Positions 1-8,753 of a stretch of 64,000 bases of DNA are shown here, in pieces. This DNA comes from DAHUYF01 sp035553515 (lineage in GTDB: Bacteria > Pseudomonadota > Alphaproteobacteria > ATCC43930 > CGMCC-115725). Below the pieces are notes generated by a model. That model made no database searches. It was given only the letters and a program-made list of their open reading frames with translations, and was not told where the DNA came from. Within the stretch, counting starts at the first letter, position 1, and every line of letters starts with the position of its first letter. The stretch covers positions 1 to 64,000 of the forward strand of contig DATNDG010000062.1 of NCBI GenBank assembly GCA_035553515.1, given 5' to 3'. A program made the translations under genes and the position numbers.

Positions 1-67
1 GCTGAAGGGAGTGCTGGCGCTCAAGGCGGAAGCGACGCTGCATCAGTCCGGCGGGACCGCCGCTTAG
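1..67 (+). CDS. C-terminal end of an unidentified protein (partial)
   Basis: A plus-strand reading frame enters from outside the window in frame 2 and ends at a TAG at 65-67, giving about 21 residues that end in QSGGTAA. Its stop overlaps the stop codon of the convergent epimerase gene, which is a common arrangement for real convergent genes in compact genomes. The fragment is too short to assign a family, and it could also be a chance open frame in GC-rich DNA. Confidence 0.35.
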   Translation, partial: LKGVLALKAEATLHQSGGTAA

Positions 68-960
68 CCGCGCGCCCCGGCCGGCAGCTTGCCACGCCAA
101 CTATGGGCTGGGCGGTAGCCGAGCACGCGGCGCGCCTTGTCGATCGACAGCAAGGTCTCGAACTCGCCGAGATCGGCGCGCACCGGCACGCCGGGGAATG
201 CTTCCGCCATGAGCTGCCGGCTCGGCCGCTGCATCAACGTGTCGGCGGCGGCGATGGTGAAATGGTCGGCTCCCGCAATCTCGGCTTCGAGCGCGAGGCG
301 GCAAGCCTGCGCCACGTCGCGGGCGTCGACCCAACTCCAGAGATTCCACCGGCGGAGCGTCGAATCCGTCCAGAAGGACGGAATTTGGGCGTAATCGGCC
401 TCCTCGAAAATGTTGGAAATTCTGAACCCGACGAAGCGCGTTCCGGGATTCCAGCGATGTATTTCGCGGGCCATTTCCTCGCATAGAACCTTGGCGAGGG
501 CATAGCCGGTCTCTGGTGCGAGCGGATGGTCTTCGGTCACCGGCGCGAAGCGCGGCGGCACGCGGGTCAGGGGCAGCCCGTAAGCCGTCTCGCTCGACGC
601 CCATACCACGCGCTTTAGACCGAAGAGGGTTGCCGCGCTGAAGATGTTGTAGGTCGACATGAGATTGTTCTGGAACGTCACTGCATCGGGCGCGAGGCTC
701 GGCGCGGGAATGCCCGCGAGGTGAATCACGGCGGAAGCCTCGCCCAGCGGCGAGCGGCGCCGGTCGATCGTGCCGGCCGCGCGCCGGAGAGCGTCGACCG
801 CCTGACCGAAATCGGCGAGGTCGGCCTTGAAGAAATGGCAGAGCGGTTCGCTCGGCGGGGCAAGATCGACATTCATGACCATATGCCCGTGCGCGATCAG
901 CTCGCGGATCACGGCGCGGCCCGCCTTACCGCTGCCACCGGTGACGACGACGCTCCGCAT
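64..960 (-). CDS. NAD-dependent epimerase/dehydratase family protein (extended SDR)
   Basis: A protein of about 298 residues with an N-terminal Rossmann motif (VVVTGGSGKAG), a hydrophobic strand ending HLAGIPAP, and a central YALAK match to the YxxxK active site of extended short-chain dehydrogenases. Such enzymes act on NDP-sugars or related substrates using NAD(P); the substrate cannot be read here. The start at 960 is chosen because GGAGG lies 8 bases upstream. A longer in-frame extension up to 1146 has no family similarity and overlaps the neighbouring hydrolase. An ATG at 966 is possible but sits too close to the ribosome binding site. It lies just downstream of the alpha/beta hydrolase on the same strand. 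Confidence 0.85.
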   Translation of the reverse strand: MRSVVVTGGSGKAGRAVIRELIAHGHMVMNVDLAPPSEPLCHFFKADLADFGQAVDALRRAAGTIDRRRSPLGEASAVIHLAGIPAPSLAPDAVTFQNNLMSTYNIFSAATLFGLKRVVWASSETAYGLPLTRVPPRFAPVTEDHPLAPETGYALAKVLCEEMAREIHRWNPGTRFVGFRISNIFEEADYAQIPSFWTDSTLRRWNLWSWVDARDVAQACRLALEAEIAGADHFTIAAADTLMQRPSRQLMAEAFPGVPVRADLGEFETLLSIDKARRVLGYRPAHSWRGKLPAGARG

Positions 961-1027
961 GGACATTTCCTCCCGGGTTTTCGATCGAGCATAGACCCGC
1001 CGGTGCTGACGCTGCCATGCGGCGTAC

Positions 1028-1960
1028 TCAGGCGGCCTCGGCCCTGATCCAGGTATCGAGCAGCATGCGGAGCGCGGCGACAAAAGCGAGAGGTTGGTCG
1101 AGCATGACGTGGTGCTGGGCTTCCGGTACTTCGACGATCGGCGCATGCGGCCCCATCAGGGATGACATGTAGGAGGCCGTGCTGCGCGAGACCAGCGCAC
1201 TCTTCTCGCCGAAGATGAGTGCGGCGCGGCAGCGCACGGCCTGAAGATATTCGCGGAACGGTTCGCCGAAGCGTCGCGTGCCCATCGCCGCACCGTCAAA
1301 CTTCCAGGTCCAACCGCCTTCGACCGGCATGAGCGAATGTCGGGCGATGAACTCGACGATAAACTGGTTCTCGCAATTTTGCGGCGGCATCAGTCGAAAG
1401 CGCGCAAGTGCAGCGTCGAAACTTTCGTAGATCTTCTTGTGCGTCCATTTCGGCGCCGACATCGGCCGTTGCGCTTCTTCTTCGGGCGAGCGGATCGGCG
1501 AGTCGACGATCACTGCGCCGCCAATCTCGTTGCCGAACTGAGCGCCGAACTTCATGGTCATGAAGCCGCCAAAACTGTGACCGATGACGAAGGGCCGTTC
1601 GCCCAGCGCGCCGTCGGCGATCACTGCGCGCATCTCCCTGGCACGAAGCTCAGACGTGTAGATCTCGCGGCGGCCGCTGTCGCCCATGCCGGAGAGATCG
1701 ATGGCGGCGACGCGGAAGTCACGGGTGAAATAGGGGGTGATGAAGCTCCACCAATTCGCATGTGCTCCGCCGCCATGGACGAAGAGCAGGCCGCGCTCGC
1801 GGGCGGCACCAGGTTCCGCAGGCCAGAGCAGATAGTGGATGGGGCAGCCTTCGACGACGACCTGGCGTGACTGCTTCGGATGGGCCATGGCGCGCCGGAA
1901 CCAGTCGGGGGCGGCGGACTGAAGGATGAGCTGATCGCGCGGAACAGAGGGATCGGTCAA
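1028..1960 (-). CDS. alpha/beta hydrolase
   Basis: A 310-residue alpha/beta-hydrolase-fold protein. The oxyanion region FVHGGGAHANWW, the nucleophile elbow GHSFGG (serine nucleophile) and a late AQHHVMLDQP with the likely catalytic histidine are all visible. The family covers esterases, haloalkane dehalogenase-like enzymes and C-C hydrolases, so the substrate is open. The start is a TTG at 1960 preceded by AAGG at good spacing; the next in-frame ATG would begin at about residue 25. The epimerase gene lies 67 bases downstream on the same strand, so the two may be cotranscribed. Confidence 0.85.
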   Translation of the reverse strand: MTDPSVPRDQLILQSAAPDWFRRAMAHPKQSRQVVVEGCPIHYLLWPAEPGAARERGLLFVHGGGAHANWWSFITPYFTRDFRVAAIDLSGMGDSGRREIYTSELRAREMRAVIADGALGERPFVIGHSFGGFMTMKFGAQFGNEIGGAVIVDSPIRSPEEEAQRPMSAPKWTHKKIYESFDAALARFRLMPPQNCENQFIVEFIARHSLMPVEGGWTWKFDGAAMGTRRFGEPFREYLQAVRCRAALIFGEKSALVSRSTASYMSSLMGPHAPIVEVPEAQHHVMLDQPLAFVAALRMLLDTWIRAEAA

Positions 1961-2057
1961 GGCGTCACCTTCGCATCATCGTCGCGGGATCGAAACCTAG
2001 GTCGGCGGTGCGTCCGGGGCAAGAAACAGGGGAGGCGATCGTCACGGAACTTACTCG

Positions 2058-3377
2058 TCAACGCAAACTCCCTTGCGCCCGATCGATGTCCCCCGGCGCT
2101 GCGACGAAGCTCAGCGCGAAGATTTCGCGGTCGGTTCGAACGCCGCGCAGCCGATGCCGGCCCAGCGGTTCGAGCCGCTCTCCTGCCTCTGCCGCTGCCG
2201 CGAGCTCGGCCGAGACGAGCACGTTGCGGCCGAGCGGTTCGCACAGCGTCTCCATGCGCGCGACCTCGTTGACGGCCGGCCCGATGACGGTGAAGTCGAG
2301 GCGGTCGGCGGCGCCAATATTGCCGTAGAGCACCTCGCCGAGATGGAGGGCGATATCGACGGCGGCGACAGGCTTGCCGCCGGCGCGTCGCGCCTCGTTG
2401 AGCTTCGCCAGACCCAGTATCGCTTCGGCGGCGGCATCGAGGGCGGCCCCGCAGGTAGCGGCGCGGCCCGGCGGCGTCACCGGAAAGATCGCCAGCATGC
2501 CGTCACCGAGGAATTTCAGCACTTCGCCGCCGCGCGGTCGCAAGGCTGCGGCCAGCGTCTCGAAGACTTCGTCGAGCAGCTCGATGATGACGGACCCGCG
2601 GGATGTGTCTGCGATCGGCGTGAAGCCACGCAAATCCGCGTACCACAGCACGGCATTGATGCTTTCGACCGAGCCGCGTTCGATCGCTCCGGCATGGACG
2701 CGGCGTCCGGCGTCGCTGCCGAGATAGGCGGCAAGCAGGCTGCCGGCAATGGTGTGCGTGGCATGGCTCATCATTGCCAGCGACAATGCCGGCAGCACAG
2801 ACCTGAGCAGCGTCAGATCATCGTCGGACCAGCCCTGATGTTGCTGGGTGATGAAGGAGTAGGCGATGCCGCTGCCGTAAGAGGGGTCACCCTCGGCGCC
2901 GAAGCGGCACAGCATGGCAAAATAGTCGGTGGCTCCGGCGGCGGCGAACTCCGCGAAAACCGGAAATTCGTGCGAGGCGTCCGGGCCTGAAAGTCGGCGG
3001 CGCATCTGGAGCGCAAGCGCCGGGGTTTGCGCTGCCTCGCGCAGCAACCAGGCAAAGGGACTGTCGAGCCAGACCGGTTCGAGATCGTCCTCGCGCACCC
3101 AGGAGTTCGGTTGAATGGCGTTGAGATCGCGCCGCCAAGTATAGCTGTAGCCGCTCCACTGTGGATGTAAGGTGCGCGTGGCGGTAAACGCGCGCCAGAT
3201 CGGCAGGCCGGCCGCGATCAGGAGCTGACAGAAACCGTCGAACAGCGCTTCCGCCCCGGCGCCGCGCAGTCCTTGCTCAACCGCCCAAATATGGAGCTCG
3301 ATGATGCGCCGGCCCAGCGCGTCGTCGAAGGTGTGCCGTCGGGCGGGCGAGGGCGGTTCGGGGACGGATCCGGACAT
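2058..3377 (-). CDS. class III adenylate/guanylate cyclase
   Basis: A 439-residue cytosolic protein with a non-conserved N-terminal region of about 230 residues and a C-terminal class III cyclase catalytic domain. Metal-binding aspartates sit in YADLRGFTP (near residue 246) and FLGDGMLAIFP. The EVLKFLGDG lysine and LDFTVIG aspartate fit ATP-type recognition, and PAVNEVARME carries the transition-state asparagine and arginine. The site therefore looks complete and should make cAMP. The open frame runs far upstream, but that part is antisense to the CoA-transferase gene. The ATG at 3377 begins the family-like sequence and has GGAGG about 12 bases upstream. It is divergent from the CoA-transferase gene. 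Confidence 0.85.
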   Translation of the reverse strand: MSGSVPEPPSPARRHTFDDALGRRIIELHIWAVEQGLRGAGAEALFDGFCQLLIAAGLPIWRAFTATRTLHPQWSGYSYTWRRDLNAIQPNSWVREDDLEPVWLDSPFAWLLREAAQTPALALQMRRRLSGPDASHEFPVFAEFAAAGATDYFAMLCRFGAEGDPSYGSGIAYSFITQQHQGWSDDDLTLLRSVLPALSLAMMSHATHTIAGSLLAAYLGSDAGRRVHAGAIERGSVESINAVLWYADLRGFTPIADTSRGSVIIELLDEVFETLAAALRPRGGEVLKFLGDGMLAIFPVTPPGRAATCGAALDAAAEAILGLAKLNEARRAGGKPVAAVDIALHLGEVLYGNIGAADRLDFTVIGPAVNEVARMETLCEPLGRNVLVSAELAAAAEAGERLEPLGRHRLRGVRTDREIFALSFVAAPGDIDRAQGSLR

Positions 3378-3494
3378 GTGGCGCACGCGCCTCCTTCGAG
3401 GGCAGGGCACCAGGGACCCTAAGTCGCCGGCAGCCGGTCGGCAAGGCAGCTCCCGCACTTGGCCGCATAAGCGCGCCCCTCTAAGCTTGCGGCC

Positions 3495-4745
3495 ATGGAG
3501 AAGATCCTGCGCTCGTTCGAGCCTGATGCCGAGGGGCCACTCCACGGCATCCGCGCCATCGACCTGTCGCGCCTGGTGGCCGGCAACATGCTGAGTTTGC
3601 AGCTCGCCGACTACGGCGCTGAAGTGATCAAGGTCGAGGATCCCGAGCGCGGCGATCCGCTGCGTGACTGGCGCGTCAAGGGCGTGAGCATCCATTGGAA
3701 GGTCTATGCCCGAAACAAGAAGAGCCTGGCGCTTGCGCTGCGACCGCCCCAGGGCAGGGAGCTGCTGGGCCGGGTGATCGACACTGCCGATGTGCTGATC
3801 GAGAATTTTCGCCCCGGGACTCTCGAAGCCATGGGGCTTGCGCCCGAGGCGCTGCACGCGCGCAATCCCGGCCTCGTCATCGTCCGCGTCTCCGGCTGGG
3901 GGCAGGACGGCCCTTATCGCGAGCGGCCAGGCTTCGGCTCGCTGGTCGAGGGTATGTCGGGGTTTGCGGCCAAGAACGGGTTCGCCGATCGGCCGCCGGT
4001 GCTCCCACCGCTCGCCTTGGCCGATATGATTGCCGGGCTCTACGGCATGTCGGCGGTGCTGCTCGCCCTGCGTCACCGCGAGGTCAGGGGCGGAGTGGGG
4101 CAGGTGATCGACCTGCCGCTGCTCGATCCGATTGTCTCGATCCTGGGACCGGATGCTGCCGAGTACCGGCTCACCGGCTCGGTCAAGCCGCGCACCGGCA
4201 GCCGCTCGGCCACCACCTCGCCGCGCAATGCCTTTCGTACCCGCGACGGGCGCTACATCGCCATTTCCGCTTCGATCCAGGCCATGGCCGAGCGTCTCTT
4301 CCGCGCCATAGGCCGCGCCGACATGATCGACGATCCGCGTTTTCGCACCAACACCGATCGCGTCCGGCACGCCGATGAGTGCGAGGCGCCGATCGCCGCG
4401 TTCATCGCCGCGCGCGATCTCGCCGAAAATCTCGCCTTCTTCGAAAAGGCCGAGGTCACGGCCGCGCCGATCTACGACATCGACCAATTCCTTGCCGATC
4501 CGCATGTTCAGGCACGCGAGATCGTCGTCGATCTGCCGGACGAGGAGCTGGGTACGGTGGCGATGCACAACATCGTGCCGCGTCTCTCGGCCACCCCGGG
4601 GCATATTCGGACGCCGGCGCCGCGACTGGGCGAGCACACGGCGTCGATCCTGGCGGCGATCGGCTGTCGCCCCGAAGAGATCGAGCAACTGGCACGCAGC
4701 GGCATCGCCCGGGTCGAGGGCGTCGGCGAGGGGAGAAGAGCATGA
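3495..4745 (+). CDS. CaiB/BaiF family III CoA-transferase
   Basis: A 416-residue family III CoA-transferase, which moves CoA between carboxylic acids through an enzyme-bound anhydride. The N-terminal GIRAIDLSRLVAGN, the KVEDPERGDPLRDW segment, the IENFRPGTLE motif and the LALADMIAGL segment, whose aspartate near residue 177 matches the catalytic position, are all present. Length is typical. The stop overlaps the start of the following lyase gene (ATGA), so the two are translationally coupled. Together they suggest activation and cleavage of a dicarboxylic or hydroxy acid, for example a citramalyl-CoA or malyl-CoA type route. That pathway is inference. Confidence 0.9.
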   Translation: MEKILRSFEPDAEGPLHGIRAIDLSRLVAGNMLSLQLADYGAEVIKVEDPERGDPLRDWRVKGVSIHWKVYARNKKSLALALRPPQGRELLGRVIDTADVLIENFRPGTLEAMGLAPEALHARNPGLVIVRVSGWGQDGPYRERPGFGSLVEGMSGFAAKNGFADRPPVLPPLALADMIAGLYGMSAVLLALRHREVRGGVGQVIDLPLLDPIVSILGPDAAEYRLTGSVKPRTGSRSATTSPRNAFRTRDGRYIAISASIQAMAERLFRAIGRADMIDDPRFRTNTDRVRHADECEAPIAAFIAARDLAENLAFFEKAEVTAAPIYDIDQFLADPHVQAREIVVDLPDEELGTVAMHNIVPRLSATPGHIRTPAPRLGEHTASILAAIGCRPEEIEQLARSGIARVEGVGEGRRA

Positions 4746-5677
4746 GCACGGAGGAGCTGCTGCCGGTCTGGCGATCGATGCTATTCGTCCCAGTGACGGT
4801 CGAGAAATTCGTCGCCCGCGCCGCCGATCGTGGCGCCGATGCGCTCATTCTCGACCTCGAGGACAGCGTGCCGGCGGCGGAAAAGCCGCGCGCACGCACG
4901 CTGTTGCAGCAGGCGGCGAAGGAGGTTGCGCGCAGGGGCGCCGACGTGGTGGTGCGCATCAACCGGCCATGGCGGATGGCGATCGCGGATGTCGAGGCGG
5001 CAGTCTCGCCGCAGGTTCAGGCGCTGATGCTGACCAAGGTGGAAAGCGCCGATCACGTACGCATGGTCGCCGAGATCGTCGACGAGCTCGAGGTCGAGCG
5101 CGGCATGGCGCCAAGCACGACCCGCCTGGTGGCGCTGATCGAGACCGCCGGCGCGTTCTTCCACATGGCGGAGATCGCCCGCGCTCATCCGCGCCTCGTC
5201 GGGCTTTCGGTCGGCGCCGAGGATTTCGCGCTTGCGCTCGGCATGCTGCCCGAGGCGGAAGGCCTCCTCTATCCGAAGCAGCAGATGATCATCGCTGCGC
5301 GCGCCGCCGGCATCCTGCCGCTGGGCTTTATCGGCACTGTCGCCGAGTTCCGCGATCTCGATGCGTTCCGCGCCACGATCCGCCGCTCGCGCCGCCTGGG
5401 CTTCGCAGGGGCCTCGTGCATCCATCCGGCGCAGGTCGGAATCCTCAACGAGGAATACCGCCCCTCGGCCGAGGAAGTGGGTCACGCGCAGCGGGTGTCT
5501 GACGCCTACCAGGCGGCGCTCGCCGGGGGCATCGGCGCGATCGAGCTCGATGGCAAGATGGTCGACGTGCCGGTGGTCGAGCGGGCGAGGCAGGTTCTGG
5601 CGCGCCATCAAGCGATCGTTACTCGCGAGGCCCGAGCCGGGGGCGGCTCGCCCGATCGCGCAGCCCAGCCATGCTGA
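4742..5677 (+). CDS. HpcH/HpaI aldolase / citrate lyase beta-like protein
   Basis: A 311-residue CitE-like TIM-barrel lyase. MLFVPVTVEKF at the N-terminus, LILDLEDSVP (metal-binding acidic residues), LVALIETAGAF and VGAEDFALALG are the family motifs. CIHPAQVGILNEEY near the C-terminus is characteristic of CoA-thioester lyases acting on malyl-, citramalyl- or citryl-CoA. The ATG overlaps the stop of the CoA-transferase gene, so this enzyme probably cleaves the CoA thioester formed by its neighbour. The exact substrate is not determined. Confidence 0.9.
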   Translation: MSTEELLPVWRSMLFVPVTVEKFVARAADRGADALILDLEDSVPAAEKPRARTLLQQAAKEVARRGADVVVRINRPWRMAIADVEAAVSPQVQALMLTKVESADHVRMVAEIVDELEVERGMAPSTTRLVALIETAGAFFHMAEIARAHPRLVGLSVGAEDFALALGMLPEAEGLLYPKQQMIIAARAAGILPLGFIGTVAEFRDLDAFRATIRRSRRLGFAGASCIHPAQVGILNEEYRPSAEEVGHAQRVSDAYQAALAGGIGAIELDGKMVDVPVVERARQVLARHQAIVTREARAGGGSPDRAAQPC

Positions 5678-5722
5678 AACATCGAGGCTGGATTTCTGCG
5701 CATATACCCATAATCTGTTGCG

Positions 5723-6169
5723 ATGATGAGTTCGACGAAGCCACCGCCCGAGATCTGCAACATGCTGGCGCTGCGCCAGGCGACGCGGCGGCTGACCCAA
5801 GTCTATGACCATTTCCTCGCGCCAAGCGGAGTGCGCGGGACGCAATTCTCGATACTTGCCAGGCTGCGGCGCTCCGGCGCGGTTACGATCAGCGAGATGG
5901 CCGAGGCCATGGTCATGGACCGGACGACCCTGGCGCGGAATCTGAAGCCGCTGCAGCGCTCGCGGTTGGTCGTTGTCTCCCCCGGAGCGGACCGGCGCCA
6001 ACGGGAAATCCGGCTGACCGACAAGGGGCTGGCGACGATCGACCAAGCTTTGCCCTTGTGGCGGCGGGCCCAGCATCATTTCGAGACGCGCTACGGGCGC
6101 GGCGAGGCGGAAAGGCTGCGCGAAATGTTGCGCGACGTCTCCATGACGGACGTGGTCGGAAGCGAGTAG
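5723..6169 (+). CDS. MarR family transcriptional regulator
   Basis: A 148-residue MarR-type winged-helix regulator. TISEMAEAMVMDRTTLARNLKPL forms the helix-turn-helix, followed by the wing ADRRQREIRLTDKG. Such proteins act as dimers and usually repress nearby genes until a small phenolic or acidic ligand binds. It follows the CoA-transferase/lyase pair by 45 bases on the same strand and may control it. I see no convincing operator palindrome. Confidence 0.9.
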   Translation: MMSSTKPPPEICNMLALRQATRRLTQVYDHFLAPSGVRGTQFSILARLRRSGAVTISEMAEAMVMDRTTLARNLKPLQRSRLVVVSPGADRRQREIRLTDKGLATIDQALPLWRRAQHHFETRYGRGEAERLREMLRDVSMTDVVGSE

Positions 6170-6201
6170 CGGCTGAAGCACCGCTAGGGCCGGAACCGGC
6201 C
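6167..6201. repeat. two adjacent hairpins between convergent genes
   Basis: TAGCGG and CCGCTA (6167-6172 and 6181-6186) can pair, and GGCCGG-AA-CCGGCC (6188-6201) follows directly. They lie between the convergent MarR and FliK-like genes, where transcription should end in both directions. Neither is followed by a run of T, so a terminator role is only a guess. Confidence 0.3.
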
Positions 6202-6264
6202 ATGATGTGCATATAGGGTGTCTGGACGCAAAGAGGCTCACCCCGCGGGCGGCAGAGCGTTCGA

Positions 6265-7935
6265 CTATGCGGTCACGCCGATATGCGCCGCAAGCGCCTC
6301 GAGCGGCGCGACGGCAAAACGCGACGCGGTAGTAAAGGTCATGTCGCCGGCGAGGCCGGCGGCGGCGGTGGCACTGCGGAAGACCTCGGCGAGCTCCTGC
6401 CGCAGTTCCACCGGCACCGCACGGTGGCTGCGCAGCACAAGGTCGAAGCGTTGGGAGCGGACGAGCCCGTCGAGCTGGAGCGCGCCCATTCGGCTCATCT
6501 CGACCTCGAGGACGAAGCGGGTACCTTGCTCGCCTGAATTGCTCGCCGTTTGGCGACGCCGGAGAAAGAGCCGGACGGGACGAACTGCGGCGCCATCGAG
6601 GAGCGGCAACAGGTAGACGTTCCAGTCGCCCGATTGCGGCGCCGTGAGCTGGCGCAGTTCGGTGACATCGCCGTCGAGCTTCAGGCGGAGATCCCGGCGA
6701 CCTGCGGCATCGAGCGCCGCTGCCGTCGCGTCGCCCGGCCAGGCGCCGCTATTCAACGCGCTCATAAGGAAAAGCAAAGTGCCGGCAAGCTGCTGGCCTG
6801 AGACCGGGGAGAGGTCGCTGCGCAGGCGCGCGGCGAGCGCGGGGAGGGTACGGTCGAGCGTTGCAAGCGTCTCCTCGAGCGCGGGCCAGCTGGTGCGCTG
6901 GGCCAGCGGAACTTCCGCGGGTTGCTCGGGCGGCGCCGATGCGAGGGGCTCGAAAGCGACGAGCGCGCCAGCGGGCAGGCTCAACCGGCGTTCCAGCGCC
7001 AGCAAGCCGAGCGGGGTATCGAGGAGCGTCTCGCCGCTCTCTGCCGCGACGACCATTCCGGTGAGCTCGGCACCCTGCGTTCCCGGGCCGGGCAGCGCCT
7101 GAAGCCGCAGCTCGATCCGGCTGCCTATCGGCAGAACCACCGCCGCATCGCCGGGCGATGCCAGGACGCGTGCTGGCACGACGGTGGCCGTATCCAAGCG
7201 GTCAGAGCTCGCAGCCGTCGGCAGGATCGCCACCTCGGTAACGTCGAGCGTAGTGCCCATCGGCAGCGCAAGACGGCGGTCCAGCGTCAGCGTCCCGAGC
7301 GGCGTGTCGAGGACGGTCTTGCCCGCTGCATCGGGCGGTGCCGCGGCGACGGTTGCAGCGAAGCGCGCTGGTGCAGAGGTCGAGAAAGACGGCGGCGCGG
7401 ATGCTCCGGCTTCCGGTACGACGACACGCAGCACGAGCCGCGTGCCGGCAGGCAGTGCCGTCGCGTCGTTGGATGGCGGAGCGTTTACTGTCGCTTCGAC
7501 TTCATTGCCAAGCGCGAGCCGCGCCGGGGGAGCTTCGGTCGCGTCGGTCTGCGTCGATGCTGGAGCCTGCGGCGATGCCGCGGTGGTCGGCGCCTCGGGC
7601 AAGGCCGCCGAAGCCTGGCGGGCGAAGGAAGAACCCGGCGCTTCGATATGCAGCAACACCACGGTCGGCGGCGGCCCTGGCAGGAGCTTGAGATCGACGC
7701 GGCTCCCGGCCGGCAGCGACAGCGGTGTCTTCAGCGCCAGCGTGCCGTAATCGGTTCGCAGCAACAGCGCTCCATTACCGCCTCGGCCGACCACGATGGC
7801 GGCGAGAGTGGCCGCCAGCAGCAATGCCGCCGGCGGCTGTTGTGCCAGCTCGATCGCTTGCTGCGGCGCCGCAGCCGCCACGCCAGGGATGAGCGGCGCG
7901 CCGGGAAGCGAGACGGTGCTGAGCGTGTCCGCCAT
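6265..7935 (-). CDS. FliK-like flagellar hook-length control C-terminal domain protein
   Basis: A 556-residue protein with a low-complexity Ala/Pro/Leu-rich N-terminal half that contains several copies of a short beta unit around TPLGTLTLDRRLALPAG. The C-terminal part (about 440-556) has RFVLEVEMSRMGALQLDGLVR and RFDLVLRS, resembling the Flg_hook domain of FliK. It is the last gene of the fliF-flhG run, starting 17 bases after flhG. A second, more typical FliK is encoded at 22958-24532, so this one is either a divergent paralogue with another export-related role or a conserved flagellar protein of unknown role. The call rests on C-terminal resemblance and context. Confidence 0.6.
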   Translation of the reverse strand: MADTLSTVSLPGAPLIPGVAAAAPQQAIELAQQPPAALLLAATLAAIVVGRGGNGALLLRTDYGTLALKTPLSLPAGSRVDLKLLPGPPPTVVLLHIEAPGSSFARQASAALPEAPTTAASPQAPASTQTDATEAPPARLALGNEVEATVNAPPSNDATALPAGTRLVLRVVVPEAGASAPPSFSTSAPARFAATVAAAPPDAAGKTVLDTPLGTLTLDRRLALPMGTTLDVTEVAILPTAASSDRLDTATVVPARVLASPGDAAVVLPIGSRIELRLQALPGPGTQGAELTGMVVAAESGETLLDTPLGLLALERRLSLPAGALVAFEPLASAPPEQPAEVPLAQRTSWPALEETLATLDRTLPALAARLRSDLSPVSGQQLAGTLLFLMSALNSGAWPGDATAAALDAAGRRDLRLKLDGDVTELRQLTAPQSGDWNVYLLPLLDGAAVRPVRLFLRRRQTASNSGEQGTRFVLEVEMSRMGALQLDGLVRSQRFDLVLRSHRAVPVELRQELAEVFRSATAAAGLAGDMTFTTASRFAVAPLEALAAHIGVTA

Positions 7936-7952
7936 CGCCGCGCCGCCAACGC

Positions 7953-8753
7953 TCAGAGCGCCGGGTCGAGGCGCTGAAGGATCGTCTCGACGTCGGCTGC
8001 CGCTTCACTGCCCGGATGGCGTGTCAGCAGGGAGACCTGGCGGCGAATGCTGTCCTTCACGTGATCGTCGCGTCGAATGATTCCGGCGAGCGGCGGGTCG
8101 AGCTTGAGGAACTCGCGACAGGCGCGCAAAAGCGTGCCATAGACCCGCTCGCCTTCGCGCTGGCTCGAGACCATGTTGACGACGATCTGGATGCCATCGG
8201 CGAGCTGCTCCATCGCCGTCACCTTGATATAGGCATAGGCGTCGGTGATGGAGGTGGGTTCGTCGGTGGTGATGACGAGGCAGGCACGCGATTGGGCGGT
8301 GAGGAGACGCACCGTCCGCTCGATGCCGGCGCCGAGATCGAGCACGACACAGTCGTAGCTCTGCGCCAACAGGTGCAATTCCGTGCGCAACGCCATGAGC
8401 CGACTCGCGGGAAGCGTCGCGAGTCCGCCCGAACCCGAGCGTCCGGCGATGATGTCGAAGCCGCCTTCATAACGGGTGGCCGCCTGCGCAAGAGTCGCCT
8501 CGCCGGCGATCACGCTGGCGAGGTCGCGCTCGGGCGCGATGCCGAGCTGCACGTCGACATTGGCGAGGCCGAGATCCCCGTCAAAGAGCAGGACCCGCTT
8601 GCCTGCCTTGGCCATGGCATGAGCGAGCGTGATCGAGAACCAGGTCTTGCCGACGCCGCCTTTGCCGGATGCGATGGCGATGATGTTGCGCCGCTGCGGC
8701 GCTGCGGCCCGGATAGGCGCCGGGAACGCCTGCACGACGGAGGCTGGTTTCAT
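7953..8753 (-). CDS. flhG: FlhG (FleN), MinD-like ATPase controlling flagellar number
   Basis: A 266-residue ParA/MinD-type ATPase with deviant Walker A GKGGVGKT at residues 30-37, the Walker B-like LLFDGDLGLANVD and a second motif VVLDLGAG. FlhG counts or places flagella and acts on the partner GTPase FlhF, encoded immediately upstream with a 4-base ATGA overlap. The N-terminal 20 residues may carry the FlhF-stimulating segment. The C-terminal membrane-targeting helix is not obvious. Length is slightly short for the family. Confidence 0.9.
   Translation of the reverse strand: MKPASVVQAFPAPIRAAAPQRRNIIAIASGKGGVGKTWFSITLAHAMAKAGKRVLLFDGDLGLANVDVQLGIAPERDLASVIAGEATLAQAATRYEGGFDIIAGRSGSGGLATLPASRLMALRTELHLLAQSYDCVVLDLGAGIERTVRLLTAQSRACLVITTDEPTSITDAYAYIKVTAMEQLADGIQIVVNMVSSQREGERVYGTLLRACREFLKLDPPLAGIIRRDDHVKDSIRRQVSLLTRHPGSEAAADVETILQRLDPAL

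Noticed and set aside
3378..4688. Upstream part of a very long minus-strand open frame continuous with the cyclase
   Set aside because: It is antisense to the clear CoA-transferase gene and has no family-like sequence; long open frames on the opposite strand are expected at this GC content.
4781..6241. 486-codon minus-strand open frame opposite the lyase and MarR genes
   Set aside because: Arg/His/Gly-rich shadow sequence without domains, covering two well-supported genes.
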